Shown in pieces: positions 9,801-22,159 of a DNA stretch of 64,000 nt (positions are counted from its first letter, which is position 1; each line of letters begins with the position of its first letter). The notes beneath the pieces are model-generated. The model did not search any database. It was given only the letters and a program-made list of their open reading frames with translations, and was not told the origin of the DNA. Position numbers and translations under genes: made by a program. Source of the stretch: Chlorella sorokiniana (taxonomy: Eukaryota; Chlorophyta; Trebouxiophyceae; Chlorellales; Chlorellaceae); assembly GCA_025917655.1 (NCBI GenBank), contig CP084608.1, positions 1,054,001-1,118,000 of the forward strand, written 5' to 3'.

Positions 9801-12800
9801 CCCCATCCCACCGTTCATCGCAGGCGCGGCGCGTATTCTTCACCCTGCCCGAGGCGCTGCGGGGGCGGCAGCCCGAGGCGCGGCAGGCCTGCGCCCGCCA
9901 CTTCCACGGCGGCCCTGCCTGGGACCTGGCACAGCCGCAGGAGCAGCTGCGGTGTGTGTGTGTGTGTGTGTTTTGGGGGGCCTGCTCGGTGGCCTGCAAC
10001 ACTTGATTGATTGGTGTGCAGCAGGGGGCACCGCACTGTTGTGGGACGGCGCAAGCTGCTCAACGGGCTTTAGCTCCGGCTGGCACTTGATCGGCAGCAG
10101 GCTGATTCCAGTACGTTGGGTGTCGGCGGGTGCAGGGAGCGAGCACGGCGGCGCGCCGCCACCCCCACCGTGGCGGGATGGCGCCGGGCAGCGCGCTGCC
10201 ATCGCCTTGCGACCCTGCCAACCTGCCGTCTCCCAGGCCTGGCCTGCCCTCGCCACGCCAGAACGAGACGCCGGTGCCAGCTTTGCAGCTGCCGCCGTCA
10301 CTGCTTGGAGAGCAGCAGCAGCAGGCGGCATCACCACGCTTGATGCAGCGGGTGACGGAGGAGCGGCAGGCGCAGGCGCGTGGGTGGCTGCCACGCCACA
10401 GCCCGGCCCCAGCTGTCACGCCCAAGCAGGCTGCGGCGGAGCATGCGCCGCCGTTGGAGCCAAGCTGCTGGCACCCGCTGCCCGCCCTGGGCGTCCCATG
10501 CGGCGGCACCGGCATCCCTGCCGGCTCCCTGCAGTGCGGCAGCACCCTCCTCCCGCCGAGGAGCCGCTGTGGCAGCCCCCCGACGCGGCCACGGTGGCCC
10601 AGCGCTTCCCACCCGTCATCCGCCTCCCGAAGCGCCCTCCCCAAGGGCGCCTGAGTGCGGCGCTGGCAGCGGCAGCGGGGCGCACCGGGTTCAGCGGGGA
10701 GCACGCCGCCCTGGCGCTGCAGCTGGCGGTGGCCATGGCTGCCGCCTGCACACTGCACGTCTGTCAGGCCAGCTACTCTGCGCTGCGCGAGAGAACCATC
10801 TGGATTGTGGTCACGGGTGAGCCTGCGCGGGGGGTTGAGAAGGCAGGTGTGTGCCTGCGGGGCAGGAGTTTGGCTTTTGACTTCTACTTGACCTCTGTAC
10901 AAACAAGTCAAAAAGCCGATCCCCGAACAACCCTCCATCCTCCCCACAGTGTGCGTGGTGCTGGAAAGCGCGGTGGGCGGGCTGGTGCTGAAGAGCGGGC
11001 TGCGCGTTGCGGGCACCGCTGCTGCCGGTCTTTTGGGGATGGGGTGCGCCGCCGCCGCCCAACCCTCGCTCCCTGTCATGCCTGGCACATGACGCCCGCC
11101 ATGCATGCATGCTTTCCCTGACCCCTCTGTGTCACCCAAACACAGAGCTTGCCTCAAAAGCTTGGGCCATCCATCCATCACGCTCCCCTCCCCCTTACTC
11201 TATATCTTCAACCGAAAAGCCCCCACACCCCGGCCGCCGACTCCTCCCCAAGCAGGATGCTGGGCTTTGCGGTGCTGTGCAACGGCGGCGGCTACGCCAA
11301 CCGCCCCCAAGTTCATCGCCATGTCGGCCCTGCTGCCGGTGGCCCTGGCCCTGCTCATGCTCAACCACGTGCGCTACGCCGCCCCCTACGGCTACGCCCT
11401 GTCCTGCGCCAAGTTCACCACGCCCATCGTTGCGCTGGCGGGTGGGATGAAGGGGTGGGGGTGGGGTGGGGGAAGACAGGGAACGGCAGCATCAACCGTG
11501 TGGAACCCTGCGCTGCCTGCCCAGCGGCAGCTTCCTCGTGTGAAAACTCTGCCCTGCCAGTCTGCGCGCGAGCTGCCTGGCCGCCACGCTGGCATGCCTG
11601 CCCACCTTTCTTTCGATCTGGCTTCCTGTCCTGGCCCCTGCCTTACACACTCACACACGCACACCCCACCTGCCTTGTATATACCCACCCACCCCAACAC
11701 TCGGCCCCCAACCATCCACCACCATGACACACACTCAACCCCCACCCCCCACCCACCTCCACCCACCCCCACCCCCCACCCACCCCCACCCACCCCTCTC
11801 TGAAGGCTACCTGGCAGACAGCGTGCAGTGGGCGACGGCGGGCTGGCGCCTGCTCAACATCCTGCTGGGCATCGGGCTGGACCTGGCAGCAGCCACTTTG
11901 GTGCTGCCGGTCACCTCGCGTGCTGCCACTCGTCGCCGCGTGCAGGTGGGGGCCCTGCACGCACGCCGCCGCCCCAACTGTCCAAACCACAGGCCACGCC
12001 AGCCTGGCTGTGGCTGGCGGTGCACCCAGCAAAACACAAGGGCAGAGGCGCGCGGTCGATCGCTCTGCCTCCTGGCGTGGCACCCAGCGGCGGATGCACT
12101 TGCAGCGGAGACGTCCTTTTTCGGTTTTTTGTTGTGGTTGTTTGTGATTTGACGCTGCCGTGCTGCCGGCTGTTTGGTGCAGGAGGTGCTGGGCGGGCTG
12201 GCTGAGCTGGCTGAGGCGGTGCTGGCTCAGTTTATCCAGGGGCAGCAGGCGAAGCAGCCAACACAGCCGACGTTGGCCCACGGCTCCGCAGCCAGCTCAC
12301 CTCACGGGCCCAGCAGCCGCAAGGCTGCGGCGTCTGGTGGCGGCAGCGCTGCGGCGACGTCGCGGGGTGTCGGGCGTCGGGCGCGGCTGCCCACCACGCC
12401 GCTTTCGTCCTCGGAGGCCGCTGAGTTGGCGGTGGCGGCGCTGTGGCAGGAGGGGGAGGATCGGAGGGAAACCTCGCTGGAGGGCGCCGCTGGCAGACCT
12501 CCCCCGGCGCCAGCCGCCGTGGCAGCGCCAGCCTGAGCCTGGAGGTTGAAGGCGTGCCGAGGGGCGTGGAGACGCCGCCCTCTGTGCGGCGGCGCCTGGC
12601 CCGCTTCCTCGCACGCCTTCCCTCGCCTGCCGCTGCTGCCGGCTGCACGGCGGCAGACGTCGAGTCGGGCGCCCTGCTGGCTGCTGCGGCCGATGGCTGG
12701 GTGGGGGCCCGGCTGCCAAACCGCCCAGCAGCCCGGGTGGCAGCCTGTTTGAGGTCGTGCTGGCGGCGCCAGCTGGCGACCCGGCGTCGCTGCCACAGGA

Positions 12801-15213
12801 AGGCGGCTCAAGCCCACCTGCTGCTCAGCCAGAGTCGCCGCTGACAGGCCGGATGGGCACGCCACCCCAGCCCCCACCGCTCGCCCACAGCAAAGCAGCA
12901 GGCGCTGGCGACGGCTGCGCACCACCGCCCCCGCCCCCGCTGGCCTTGGACGGGCCTGAGGCTCCTTTGCAGCGGGGGGCAACGTCCCCACAAGCTACAC
13001 CCGCTTCGCCCTTGGGGCTGGCGGGGGCAGCGCCTGCGGCTGCTCCTCCCAGCGTCCTGCGGCGCGGCGCCTCCCTGCCTCCCGACCTCCCAACCGTGGT
13101 CAGCCAGCAAGTCTTTGCTGCTGAGGAGCTGCCCAGCCTGCCGCCCCTCCACATCCCGCCGCACCACCAGCCCTGGGGGGTAGCGACGGCGAGGAGGCCA
13201 GCGGCCGGGCGGCACCACCCGCCGCAGCGGCTCTGACGAGCTGGGGACGCCGGCCGGCCGGTGGACAGGGGCGCAGGCGGCAGGCAACCCGCGGCTGCAG
13301 CGCCGCCCCTCCGCCAGCAGCACGGCCTTCTATGCCGGCACGCCGCGCGACCGGCTGGCCAGGCGGCGGCGCTCCCACTGGCTGCGCGAGCGGCGCTGGG
13401 CAGGCCGGTCATGGCGGGTGAGGGGGAGGGAGGGTCAGGCGGCCTTGCAGCTGGAAGCCCCTAACCCCCTCCCCCTCGCTGCTTGCTGGACTCTTGCCTG
13501 GTGTGGGCCGTTGGGCTGCTGCTCTGACACACCTGAGCTTGCCCCTGCACCCGCCGCCGCCCCGCAGTGCACGCCCTGGGCTCCGAGCTGGCGGCCACCA
13601 TCGCACACATGGCTGAGCTGGCGCTGTTTGCTCGCTGAGTGGGACCCCTGCGCCTCCCCGCACCGCATGAAGCCAAAGGTGGGCCCAGCCTGTGCAGCCT
13701 GTAGAGGCGGGGGGAGGGAGGGGTGGAGTGGCGAGGATGGGGGCGGGGAGGGGTGCCGTGGCGAGGATGGGGGGGGGGGGGCGCCGCGAGCGGGGAGAGG
13801 GTTTTCCATCCGCAGCAGACGCAGCGAGTGCTGGCAGGCAGGTGGGATGGAGTGAGTTGGCCATTGCGCCCGCTTGCAGTACGCACCCTCTCTCCCTCCT
13901 TCCATTCCAGTACACAAACACATGGCTCCCGTTGCCTCCCCCCATCCCCACAGGACATCCTGGCTGTCCAGGCCACGCTGCGCAAGCTGCTCAGCGTGCT
14001 GCTGTCGCTGCCCTACCTGGCTGACGCGACAGACGTGCCGCACACCCGCCTGCTGCTGCCGCACCCAGCCGAGGTAGACGCTCGTGCTGTGGCTCGATCA
14101 GGGCGCTGCCGCCTTGTGCCCCACCCCAGGCCGAGTGACTGCCTCCCTGCATCGCTGCCTCGCCACTTCTCACCCTTGTTGTAGACTGCTCCCCGCATCT
14201 TTGCTTCACCACTGCTTACCTCTGCATGGGTGGTTTGCGGCCGCAGGTGCAGGGCGTGGCGCAGCAGCTGGGAGAGGCGCTGCGCGCGCTTGGCCTGGTG
14301 CTGGATGGCGGCATGGAGGTGGAGGGGTGAGGACGCGGCGGCTGCCCAGGAAGGCGCAGCCCCCTTGCTTACCTGCCAGCGCGTAGCTTGGCTGGGCAAG
14401 TTGTATCGTGCGCAAACTGGCCCCTCCTCGCCCGCTCCGGGTGCTGCAAGAGCGGCAGTGTGCTGCTTGCAGACAGACCCCTTCCCTCCAACCCCTCCTG
14501 GCTTCCTGCAGTGCGCTGGCCATGGTGCGCAACACCCAGCTGCAGGGTGCAGCTGCTGCTGCTCGAGGTTGAGCAGGATGCACCCCCAGCAGGCGCCAGC
14601 CAGGCGGACGCGGTGCTGGCAGTGGCGGCGCTGGGTGGGTGGGTGGGTGGGTGGGCCTGTGGTTGGGAAAGGCTGCTGGCACAAGTTTGGGCTGCAGGAG
14701 CTCTTGAGCCGGCGTGTACCTGCCGCAGTGTTGCCTGACGCTCGACTTCTTCACTCTCTCCACATGCTGCCACATGCGACCTGCCGCTCCCCCCCCCCCC
14801 TTGACCCACAGGCATCATGTTTTCGGCCACCCAGACGGTGCAGCTGCTGTACCGTTGCGTGCTGCGCATGCTGGGCACCCCGGAGCAGGCCGCTGCGGCC
14901 GAGAGCGCCTTTGCCCAGTCGGCGGCCTGGGGGCTTCGGTGGAGGCCATTTTGGTGCGCTGGCCAGCTTCCGGCTGGGCGGCGGCAGTAGCAGAGGGCAG
15001 CGCTTGCTCTGGTTGAATGCCTATGTGGTGGGTGGGGCCCCAAAATCAATGCTGATGGCAGCTAACACCCAATGCTGATGGTTTGATGTGCAGGTGGCAC
15101 GTGGTGTGGTGGTCGCCAGCCTGGCCGGTGGCGGCGAGGAGGACGGGGAGGCTCGAGCGCAGGCTCGCGCCGACGAGGATGCCGCAGCGCTTGGGCTGGG
15201 CCGCGGCGATTAG
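6868..15213 (+). CDS. Large FUSC/ALMT-like (aromatic acid exporter superfamily) membrane protein with two transmembrane halves
   Basis: The start exon 6868-6955 joins exon 7190-7360 and then an exon from 7520 in phase. The first membrane block (about 7190-8050) has several helices, e.g. LGAFVLMAALSPP, AAGAVAGGLCGLLCMYVTYA and VMVTLLSCLSFVFSLYRFRY. A helical soluble region (8200-9950) follows. A second membrane block (10660-11930) contains ALQLAVAMAAACTLHVCQAS, FIAMSALLPVALALLMLNHV and LLNILLGIGLDLAAATLVLP, then a long soluble tail to the TAG at 15211-15213. TM block, soluble domain, TM block, soluble domain is the layout of FUSC_2, brefeldin-A-sensitivity and ALMT-type proteins, which move organic anions or aromatic acids; the substrate cannot be inferred. 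Frame changes occur at 7617, the G run 8000-8003 and the C run 11304-11308. Many introns are short and repeat-rich. The 12.5-15 kb exons are least certain, and two adjacent genes are possible but less likely. Confidence 0.68.
9528..9567 (+). repeat. Perfect tandem duplication of a 20-base unit
   Basis: The unit GGGTGCGGGGGTGCTGGAGC occurs twice head to tail, at 9528-9547 and 9548-9567. It lies at or just past the 3' end of an FUSC-gene exon, probably in the following intron. Confidence 0.85.
9952..9971 (+). repeat. (TG)n microsatellite in an intron of the FUSC gene
   Basis: An almost pure GT/TG dinucleotide run directly follows a possible splice donor. Similar TG/CA runs recur in other introns of this window. 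Confidence 0.8.
11636..11803 (+). repeat. CA- and CCCACC-rich low-complexity tract
   Basis: The tract starts with CACA/ACAC runs and becomes a long series of CCCACC, CCCCAC and CACC units, with almost no G on this strand. It occupies the intron before the exon starting GYLADSVQW in the FUSC gene. The strand asymmetry makes it a candidate slippage site and a polypyrimidine-rich splice context. Confidence 0.8.
14635..14662 (+). repeat. (GGGT)n run, potential G-quadruplex
   Basis: About six GGGT units in a row lie within an intron near the 3' end of the FUSC gene. Four or more G-triplets with one-base loops fit the G-quadruplex pattern. It is not the TTTAGGG telomere repeat. Confidence 0.7.
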
Positions 15214-15611
15214 CTGATACTTCTCATGCGTCCTTGATTGTTGTTCTGGGGTCCAGCACCTGACGTAGTTGTCGTGAGCTTCCTTGGAAACCTGACATTA
15301 GCGACTGGCACTGATCATTGAAAACCCAGTACCCTTTGTGTGTCCCTTGACTAGTATCCCTTGCGTTGTGATGCGGAGAGCGCTTAGTTGCATTGACCTT
15401 CTTGCTGTTCCGTCCTGTGCACCGATACTCTGTCCCTAACGTTCTAGCTTAGCTAATGATTACATAGATAGAGACCCCATTTGCTAGCTTCTGCAGTGAA
15501 CCAAGTGATGTCCAGACACGCTTTTGCAGTTGATATCGCAAGTAACGCTAGCACCTGCCCAGGATACTGCAATGAAATGCATGCCTCATTGAGCGTAGAT
15601 CCTGCAGCAGC
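15214..15611. other. Intergenic region between convergent genes
   Basis: The FUSC gene (plus) and the RAD54-like gene (minus) converge here, so this should hold both 3' UTRs. The sequence is clearly more AT-rich than the flanking exons and shows no coding pattern. Confidence 0.6.
15460..15464 (-). terminator. Putative TGTAA polyadenylation signal of the RAD54-like gene
   Basis: On the minus strand this reads TGTAA, about 150 bases past the RAD54-like stop at 15612, in an AT-rich convergent intergenic region. Confidence 0.4.
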
Positions 15612-18600
15612 TCACTCGTCGTCGCCCTCGTCGTCGCCAGTGCTCCCTCCGCCCCGCCGCCGCTGCCCACCTCGCCCTCCCACTCCTCAGGGTCGATCTC
15701 CTCCCCCTCAGCCCCCCGCGGTCGATGCTGTCCCTGCAAGCGACGCACGGCAGCGGCGTGTGGGAGGGGCTCAGCTGGGGAGCCTGTTGGTTGCCGGTGG
15801 GAGGCGGTTGGGACGCAACTGAGAGAGGGCGGCCTCCCGAAAGGCGCTGCCAGCCCACCCACCCGTCGTCGTCCTCGTCATCCTTGGACTTCAGCTTCTC
15901 TTCCAGGTTGAAGTCTGCATCGCATGGAAGGGGGTCCAATTGGGCAGGCCCGCAACTTCATGTGTTGCGCGAAAGCCTTCCTCCCTTGCACTCCTCAAGA
16001 GACCCCCTGCCTGCAACCCACCTGAGAAGGCAAAGGTGATGTAACCGCTGCGGATGGGGGCCGACACCCGCTGCCACACGCTGTCGGGCAGCTGCGTCAC
16101 GTCCTTCACGTGCGCCCAGCTGAGCACGCTGCCGGGGTTGGCGGTGGCGGCAGGCGGCGGCGAAGGGGCCTCTGGCACGGGCGGTGAGGTGGCTTGCTGC
16201 AGGGAAACGAAAAGGTTTGAAGTGGTGCGGAGGGAGATTCCCTAGAATCACATGTGCTGCCTGGCGCTGATAAGGCAACAATAGGCTGCCTCACCGGCTT
16301 GCCACCACCGCTACTTTTGCGCGCCATGGCGGCCTTGCCGGCTCCACCTCGCTTTGGTGCCTCCACAAACTCGTCGTCACTGTCGCAATCGCTCCAGCTC
16401 ACCCTGGACTGGGAGCCGCCGCTGCAGTCTTTTGCAGGCGCTCCATTTAACGGCACTGCTTCTGCTGGTGACGGCTTGCTGCCAGTGGCCGGGTTCGGCT
16501 GCTGCTGCTGCTGCTGCTGCTGAGGCGTTTCTGGCCGTGGCCAGCGCCCATCACACCTGGCACATGAGTCAAAACAGCGAAATGGCTGGGCGGGACAGCG
16601 TTTGTGATTCCCTCTGCGCCCGCGTGCACTCACCCGCACTTGATGGCATCGTGTGTGTCGCACTGCGCCTGGGGGTCCACACGGAACAGAGCCTTGAGCT
16701 CATCCCTGCATAGGACCAGAGCATCAATTAAGTGAACACAGGGTGCGTGGGTTTCACAGCGGAGCATGCAGTTCCCTCTTCCCCTACCCTCCTCCTCACC
16801 CCCACCCCCCACCCCCCGCCCCCCCCAAAAACCACCACCATGCACACCGCGAGAAGGTGCGCTGCTCTTCGGCGTTGGCATCTACGACAACTCGGCCAGC
16901 CCCTCCTTGGCCAGCTGGCGCTGGAAGATCTTCTCCTCGATGCTGCCTGGGCGCAGGCAGGCGCGGAGGGGCCGCTGATTGAGAGGATGCAACGCGACAG
17001 AGGCCACCCCCTTTGATCGAGCAAGAAAGCCAGCAGGCACAGTCTAGAGCAGCGAGCAGCGATGCATGCAGTCCACCCCGCTCCCACCCGTGGTGAGCAG
17101 GCGGTAGATGAACACGTCCTTGGTCTGGCCCTCCCGCCACACTCGCCCCATAGCCTGCAGGTCGTCTGCAGGGTTCCAGCTGCGGCCGCACGCACGACAG
17201 GGGAGAGACGGGGTCAGCGTTACCATGCTCTCCTCCCGAAGCAAGTCCGGGTCGTGCGCTGCAATGCATACTGAAGCCCCCATGCAGCCAGCCGTGCCTT
17301 GAAGCAGCCACCCACCTGGGGTCCAGCAGCACGAGGCGGTTGGCCCCCACGATGTTGAGCCCGCAGCCGCCCGCCTTGGAGCTGAGCAGCAGCACAAAGG
17401 AGGGGTGTGCGGGAGAGTTGAACTCGTCCACCAGGCTCTGCTCTTGGGCAAGGGGAGCGGGGTGGGGGCTTAGCGTTGGTCAGCTAAAGACCGCTAGAAA
17501 CCGACACCGAGGCTAAAGCGATTGACGGGGTGCTTGAGGCATCGCCACACCAGTGAGGCTGTGTCAAGCACGCTGCGACGCACCTGGCGCTTGCGCGCAT
17601 CCAGGTCTCCCGTCAGGCTCAGCGTGGCCCAGCGGTTGGCCTTGCACACCTGCCAGGCCGCATGCATGCAGGAAAGGCATGAGCTCACGCAGCACAGGCT
17701 GGGCTGCTGCTGTGCTCGGACAGCCGATGCGGCCCGTGGGTGCCACAGCCCGCCTTGCCTTGTTGCACAGCGCCAGGCTCTCTGTGTAGTTGCTGACCAG
17801 CACCACCTTGTCGGTGGGGCACTCCTCGCGGATGGCCTTCAGCAGGCTCACGAGCACCTGCATCTTGCCTGCGCAGCAGGGCAGCCAGCTTGGCTGCTTG
17901 AGCAGTGCGATGACTGGAACGCCGCTGTTGTCAGAGGCTCCAAAGACTTCAGACTAGGGCGCCAGCCTCCCAGCCTGCCAGCCGCCCCTGCAACCCACCA
18001 GAGTGCATGGCCTGCACGGTGCCGGGCTGGTAGGGAGGGTAGATGTCTGCCGCCCTGAACTGCGGCTCCAGACCCTCCATACCCGTCACAATGGTGCGGC
18101 CGCTGCCTCCAGACGCCTTGGCTGCGCCGCCGCTGGCCTTGGCGCGTCCGCTGGCCCGGGCAGGCACCAGCATTTTGCTGGGGCCGGCGCCGGCACCACT
18201 GGCGGTCTGTTGAATGTCCCATATCTGCGGGCACACAATCCATCGTTCAGAAGAAGTGGTGCGGGTGCCTTGAAGTCAAGAGATGCACGCCGCACCATGT
18301 CTGGGTGGCAGCAGAGCTTCTTCAAGGCGTTGATTGCGGGCAGGGTCGCCAGCGCCCGCTCCCTCTCCAGCTTGTCGCCCCCAGGGCAGCTGCATGGCAG
18401 CGGACAAGGACAGCAGGATAGCTTGACTCAATCACGTGCACGCCGTCAGGTTTGCATGAAGTGGCACTACAATGCCGATGCAATGCCGCACTTTAACGCA
18501 CTACGAGTTCAGCTCTCACCCGCCACCGCCTCGCTGGCCAGGAAGCCGCGGTACAGGGAGTGCTGCAGGGGCGACATCTTGCAGAAGATGACCTGCAAGC

Positions 18601-21263
18601 GGTGAAAGAATGCATGATCACAGGACTTGGCACAGAGTGTAGGCAGAATGTTGTTGTTTGTGTGAGGGTCGGCTGGCCACAACAACACCGCCCACCTGCT
18701 GCACTTTGGCCGGCAGGTACTGCTTCAGCGTCTCGCCGGTGCGGCGGATCATGTAAGCGTGCGCCTTGGACACCAGCTGCTGCTGCGCTGCCACGCCCTG
18801 CGCCGTAGGGGTTGAGGCACGCGATGGCGGTGTGGCAGCTGCTGGCATATAGGGGCGAGGTCTTGAGTTCACCCAGTGCCCGCTCACCTTCTCCAGCTGC
18901 TTGTCTGTGGCGTTGGCGTCCCGCCCAGCCAGAATCGGGTTCTGCGCGCAACAACCGGCATGATAATCACAGGGAACAAGGTAGGCCACCAGTCGGTGGC
19001 AAGGCAGAGGGAAACCGCCGAGATTGCGCCTGCAGGCTTGCCTCATAGTCCTTGCGGAACTCTGCCGGCGTCCCGAAGAGGCCTGGGCACGCGGTGTTGA
19101 ACATGGCATAGAACTCTGGGCGGAGAGCAGGATGCGGTTGGCTCAGCAGGCTCAGCATGGCCCCCTGGGCCTGGAACGTGTACTGGTAGGGCAACATGAC
19201 CCCTCGGCCCGGCAGTGTGCCAGAAACTCAGCACAACGCCTGGCCCCGACCATGCCCTGACATCTCAGCAGGGCGGGCCGCACCCGAGAGGTCGTTCTGG
19301 ATGGGGGTGCCCGTCAGCAGGAGGCGCAGCTTGCAGGGCAGCGCAAAGATGGCCTGGTTGATCTGCATGCAGGGAGACTCAGGGCGCGGTGGAGCGTGTG
19401 GTGCAGCGGCAGCTGAGAGCATGTGCGGAGCTGTGCCCGTATCCCTGTCATAGACAGCTGGCGAGGCCGTCGGCGGTCCGCACCTTGGACTGCCCATTCT
19501 GCAGAGCACGGAGGGTGAAGGAAGGGAGGGACATCGGTTCGACGGCCTCAGGCCAGGATCTGGCGTCGTCACGAGGTGCGGTGCGTCAGTGCACCTCTCC
19601 TTCCCCCTCCATCCCCCGTGCTGCAGCACCTTTAGGCGGTGTGCTTCGTCGCAGATCACCAGCTCGAACTTCTTGGCGCACACCGCTGCCTGGTTGAGGC
19701 GGAAGACATCGTAGCTCATGATGACCACCACGGCGGCGGAGCGGCCGGGGGCACGTAGCCGCCCAGCCGCGCCAGCTCCTTCTGCGTGGCGAGGGCAATG
19801 GACAGCAGACACGGAGTGGCTGCATGGAGTGACCCCTACCTGTCAGATGCTATTCCGATGGCCCCACCTTGAGCTGCGTCGCGTCCTCCACCACTGTCGG
19901 CTTGATGCGCCCGCCCAGCCACTTGTCCACCTCCCGACCTGTCTCGCAGGAGGAGGGAGGGGGAGGCAGCAGGGCATCTCCCTGGCGTGCTGCATGGGGA
20001 GGCCGCTGCAAGGTCGCCACAGCATGACAGCATGAATAAGGCGTGGCAGGCGCCGCTGGGGCTGTCTGCGATCCAGCCCGCACCCCAATTGGCCACCAGG
20101 GAGGTGGGGGTGATGATGAGGGCGCGGCTGCAGGTCGGGCGCCCCGTCAGCCCGCTGGTCAGCAGCATCCACAGGGTGCAGATGGACTGGAACGTCTTGC
20201 CCAGCCCCATGGAGTCCGACTGGGGCGGTGGCAGAGGCAGGGGGCGAGGCAGGGGGCGGTATAAGGTGCAGGCATGGCAGGGGCGCAGTGTGAAAAGGGT
20301 GCGACACTGGGACACACGTACGCAGGCCGGCTTTGCCTCTGGCAGCGAGCCAGTGGGACCCGCCTGGATGCATCCCGTGAAGGCTGGATCCTTCAGGCCT
20401 GCCAGGCACTTGAACATGAACTGGACCTGGGGGCGAGCGCCAACGCAGGGAGATACGGGTCAAGGTAGGAACGGTGTGGCGCTGCCGACTTCAGCGCTGC
20501 GTTTTACAGAATGGGAAGTGTCGGGATGGATCCAGGCCCTAGCCTCACCCCTTCCACTTGGTGCGGGCGCAGCTTGCCGGCGATGGATTTGTCCACCAGC
20601 ACCCGATTGTAAGCCTGACCCTCGGGGGCGGCGGCAGCCCTGCACCCACAATCAGTGGATATGGGTTGGAGGCGCCTGAAGCAGGGTGCATGGCAGCTAA
20701 GCAAGTGGCTCGCCTAGAGGCCCCTGCAAGATGCAACCATGGACAGGTGAGACAAGCCCCACCTGGGTAGTCTGCGGGGTCAAACAGCACGATGTCTGGG
20801 GCCTCAGCGTCATCCGCCAGCCCCTCGCCCAGCCGCCGCCCGATGGCCACAACCTTTGTAACCGCCGCCTGCAGCATGCCGCCTGGACCCAGGTAGGCCA
20901 AGCGGCTGAAGTTCAGGCCGACCTGCACGTTGCGGCCGTTGGCATCCTGGCGAGAGGGCATTGGCGGCTGCGGAGGAGGCATGGTTGGTAAGAAAGTGTC
21001 GGCATGGCATGCGCTCGAGGTTAGCTGTGCGAAGGGTTGCAAAGCTCAATGTGAATGCGAGCCAAACAGTGCATGTATCTGGGCGCTGCAGCAAGGCGTG
21101 CTGGCCGGACCTTGAACGGCTTGCGGATTGCGCGCAGGCTCGCAGCGGAGCACGACACGCCGCCAACCAGCACCACCCCTTGAGCCTGCTGCTGGTTGCC
21201 CCTGAGCTGGTCATTCTGCTCATCCTCTGCATCAAGATCGGGCTGCTTGCGCTTGAATGGCAT
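15612..21263 (-). CDS. RAD54: RAD54-family SNF2 ATPase (homologous recombination)
   Basis: A nuclear double-strand-DNA translocase that in known relatives works with RAD51 in homologous recombination. The ATG at 21263 opens [16 protein letters not shown] followed by KPFKV, the N-terminal RAD54/RAD54B signature. SNF2 motifs then follow in order on the minus strand: motif I DSMGLGKT (20194-20220), Ia [21 protein letters not shown] (about 19630-19650), [16 protein letters not shown] (about 19290), then [20 protein letters not shown], the helicase-C strand [10 protein letters not shown] (about 17800), [21 protein letters not shown] (about 17350) and [22 protein letters not shown] (about 17130). 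The Asp-rich C-terminus (about 15870) ends with an acidic tail. Motif I has Ser where RAD54 normally has Glu or Asp. A Gln run is encoded at about 16500-16522. The last exon changes frame at the C run 15652-15655; the restored frame ends GDDEGDDE at TGA 15612-15614, otherwise the frame runs to 15548. There are roughly 15 or more exons. Confidence 0.88.
16500..16522 (+). repeat. CTG/CAG trinucleotide run encoding poly-Gln
   Basis: A run of CTG triplets on the plus strand encodes about eight to nine Gln on the minus strand in the C-terminal part of the RAD54-like protein. It is a likely length-variable site. Confidence 0.75.
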
Positions 21264-22159
21264 CCTGCCCGCAGCTGTTAACGCGGTGACTTAGCTGTTG
21301 TGCCTTGGGGCTCCCTCTCCCCTCCACAGGCCGTTTCTGTGAAGGGAGGCTGGGTGGCAGCCACAAGAGGGGCTGGAGAGGCAGAGGGCGCAGCTTTGCG
21401 TGGAAATGGCTGCTTTCCTCCGGCAATTCAATCGCTCTACCTATCCAGGGAGTAGAGAGCCTTCGAGAGTCCCAGCCAAGAGAAGCCAAGAGAGGGAGCC
21501 AAGGAAGAAGGCAGCGCTCGCTTCACAAAGGACAAGTGGCAAGCGCTGGGGCCAGGGATTGAGCATCCTGCCGGCCACCGCTTTCTGCCTGATTTCCTAC
21601 ATTCTTGAGGTGTCTGACATTGATGAATGGTCAATTAATCTGCGGTGCCTGCCGCTTCAACACTTTCCTTGCAGTCTTGGCTTTCAGTTGTGGGCTCGTC
21701 GCCGCCGTTGCAATTGTCACGCCGCCTCCTCTGGGTTGTCGCCGACCGGGTTCACACCTGCCCCGGAATGCTGCATGGCTTGATCATTGCAGTCAAAGAC
21801 CACTGTGCAGTGGATGCAGCCGGAACAGGCATACCAGGGGCGGAGGCGGTGGTCGGGAGGCAGGGTTCTTTACGAGCATTTTCGTGTTGTTGCTGCTGAT
21901 CATTATCCGAAACGATGTCGCATTTTTGGTTATGGCGTTGCTAGCGCGGCTCCTGTAGCTCGACCACCGGCGGGACTCGCGCCCAGCTCGGGCAAGTTCC
22001 GCGCTCCATCTGGGTGCCCAATTGGCGTTTCACAGCGACCGAGTCGTTCTTCGCTGGAGGGACGTAAGCCATCACCCTGTTCCGATCAGATGGAACCCCG
22101 GCCCCCTTCTCGCCATCGGCGCCTTTTCCCGGCTTGCAGCCATCCAATAAGCCGACACA
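21264..22159. other. Divergent intergenic region between RAD54-like and DEMETER-like genes
   Basis: About 900 bases separate the RAD54-like ATG (minus) from the first supported exon of the glycosylase gene (plus). Open frames on both strands are short, with codon composition unlike the neighbouring exons. Sequence from about 21560 to 21960 is relatively AT-rich. An unrecognised first exon of the glycosylase gene may lie here, because its first long frame has no convincing ATG. Confidence 0.5.

Noticed and set aside
16732-17016. Pro/His-rich plus-strand frames near 16.75 kb
   Set aside because: They are the complement of a low-complexity intron and of RAD54-like helicase exons on the minus strand.
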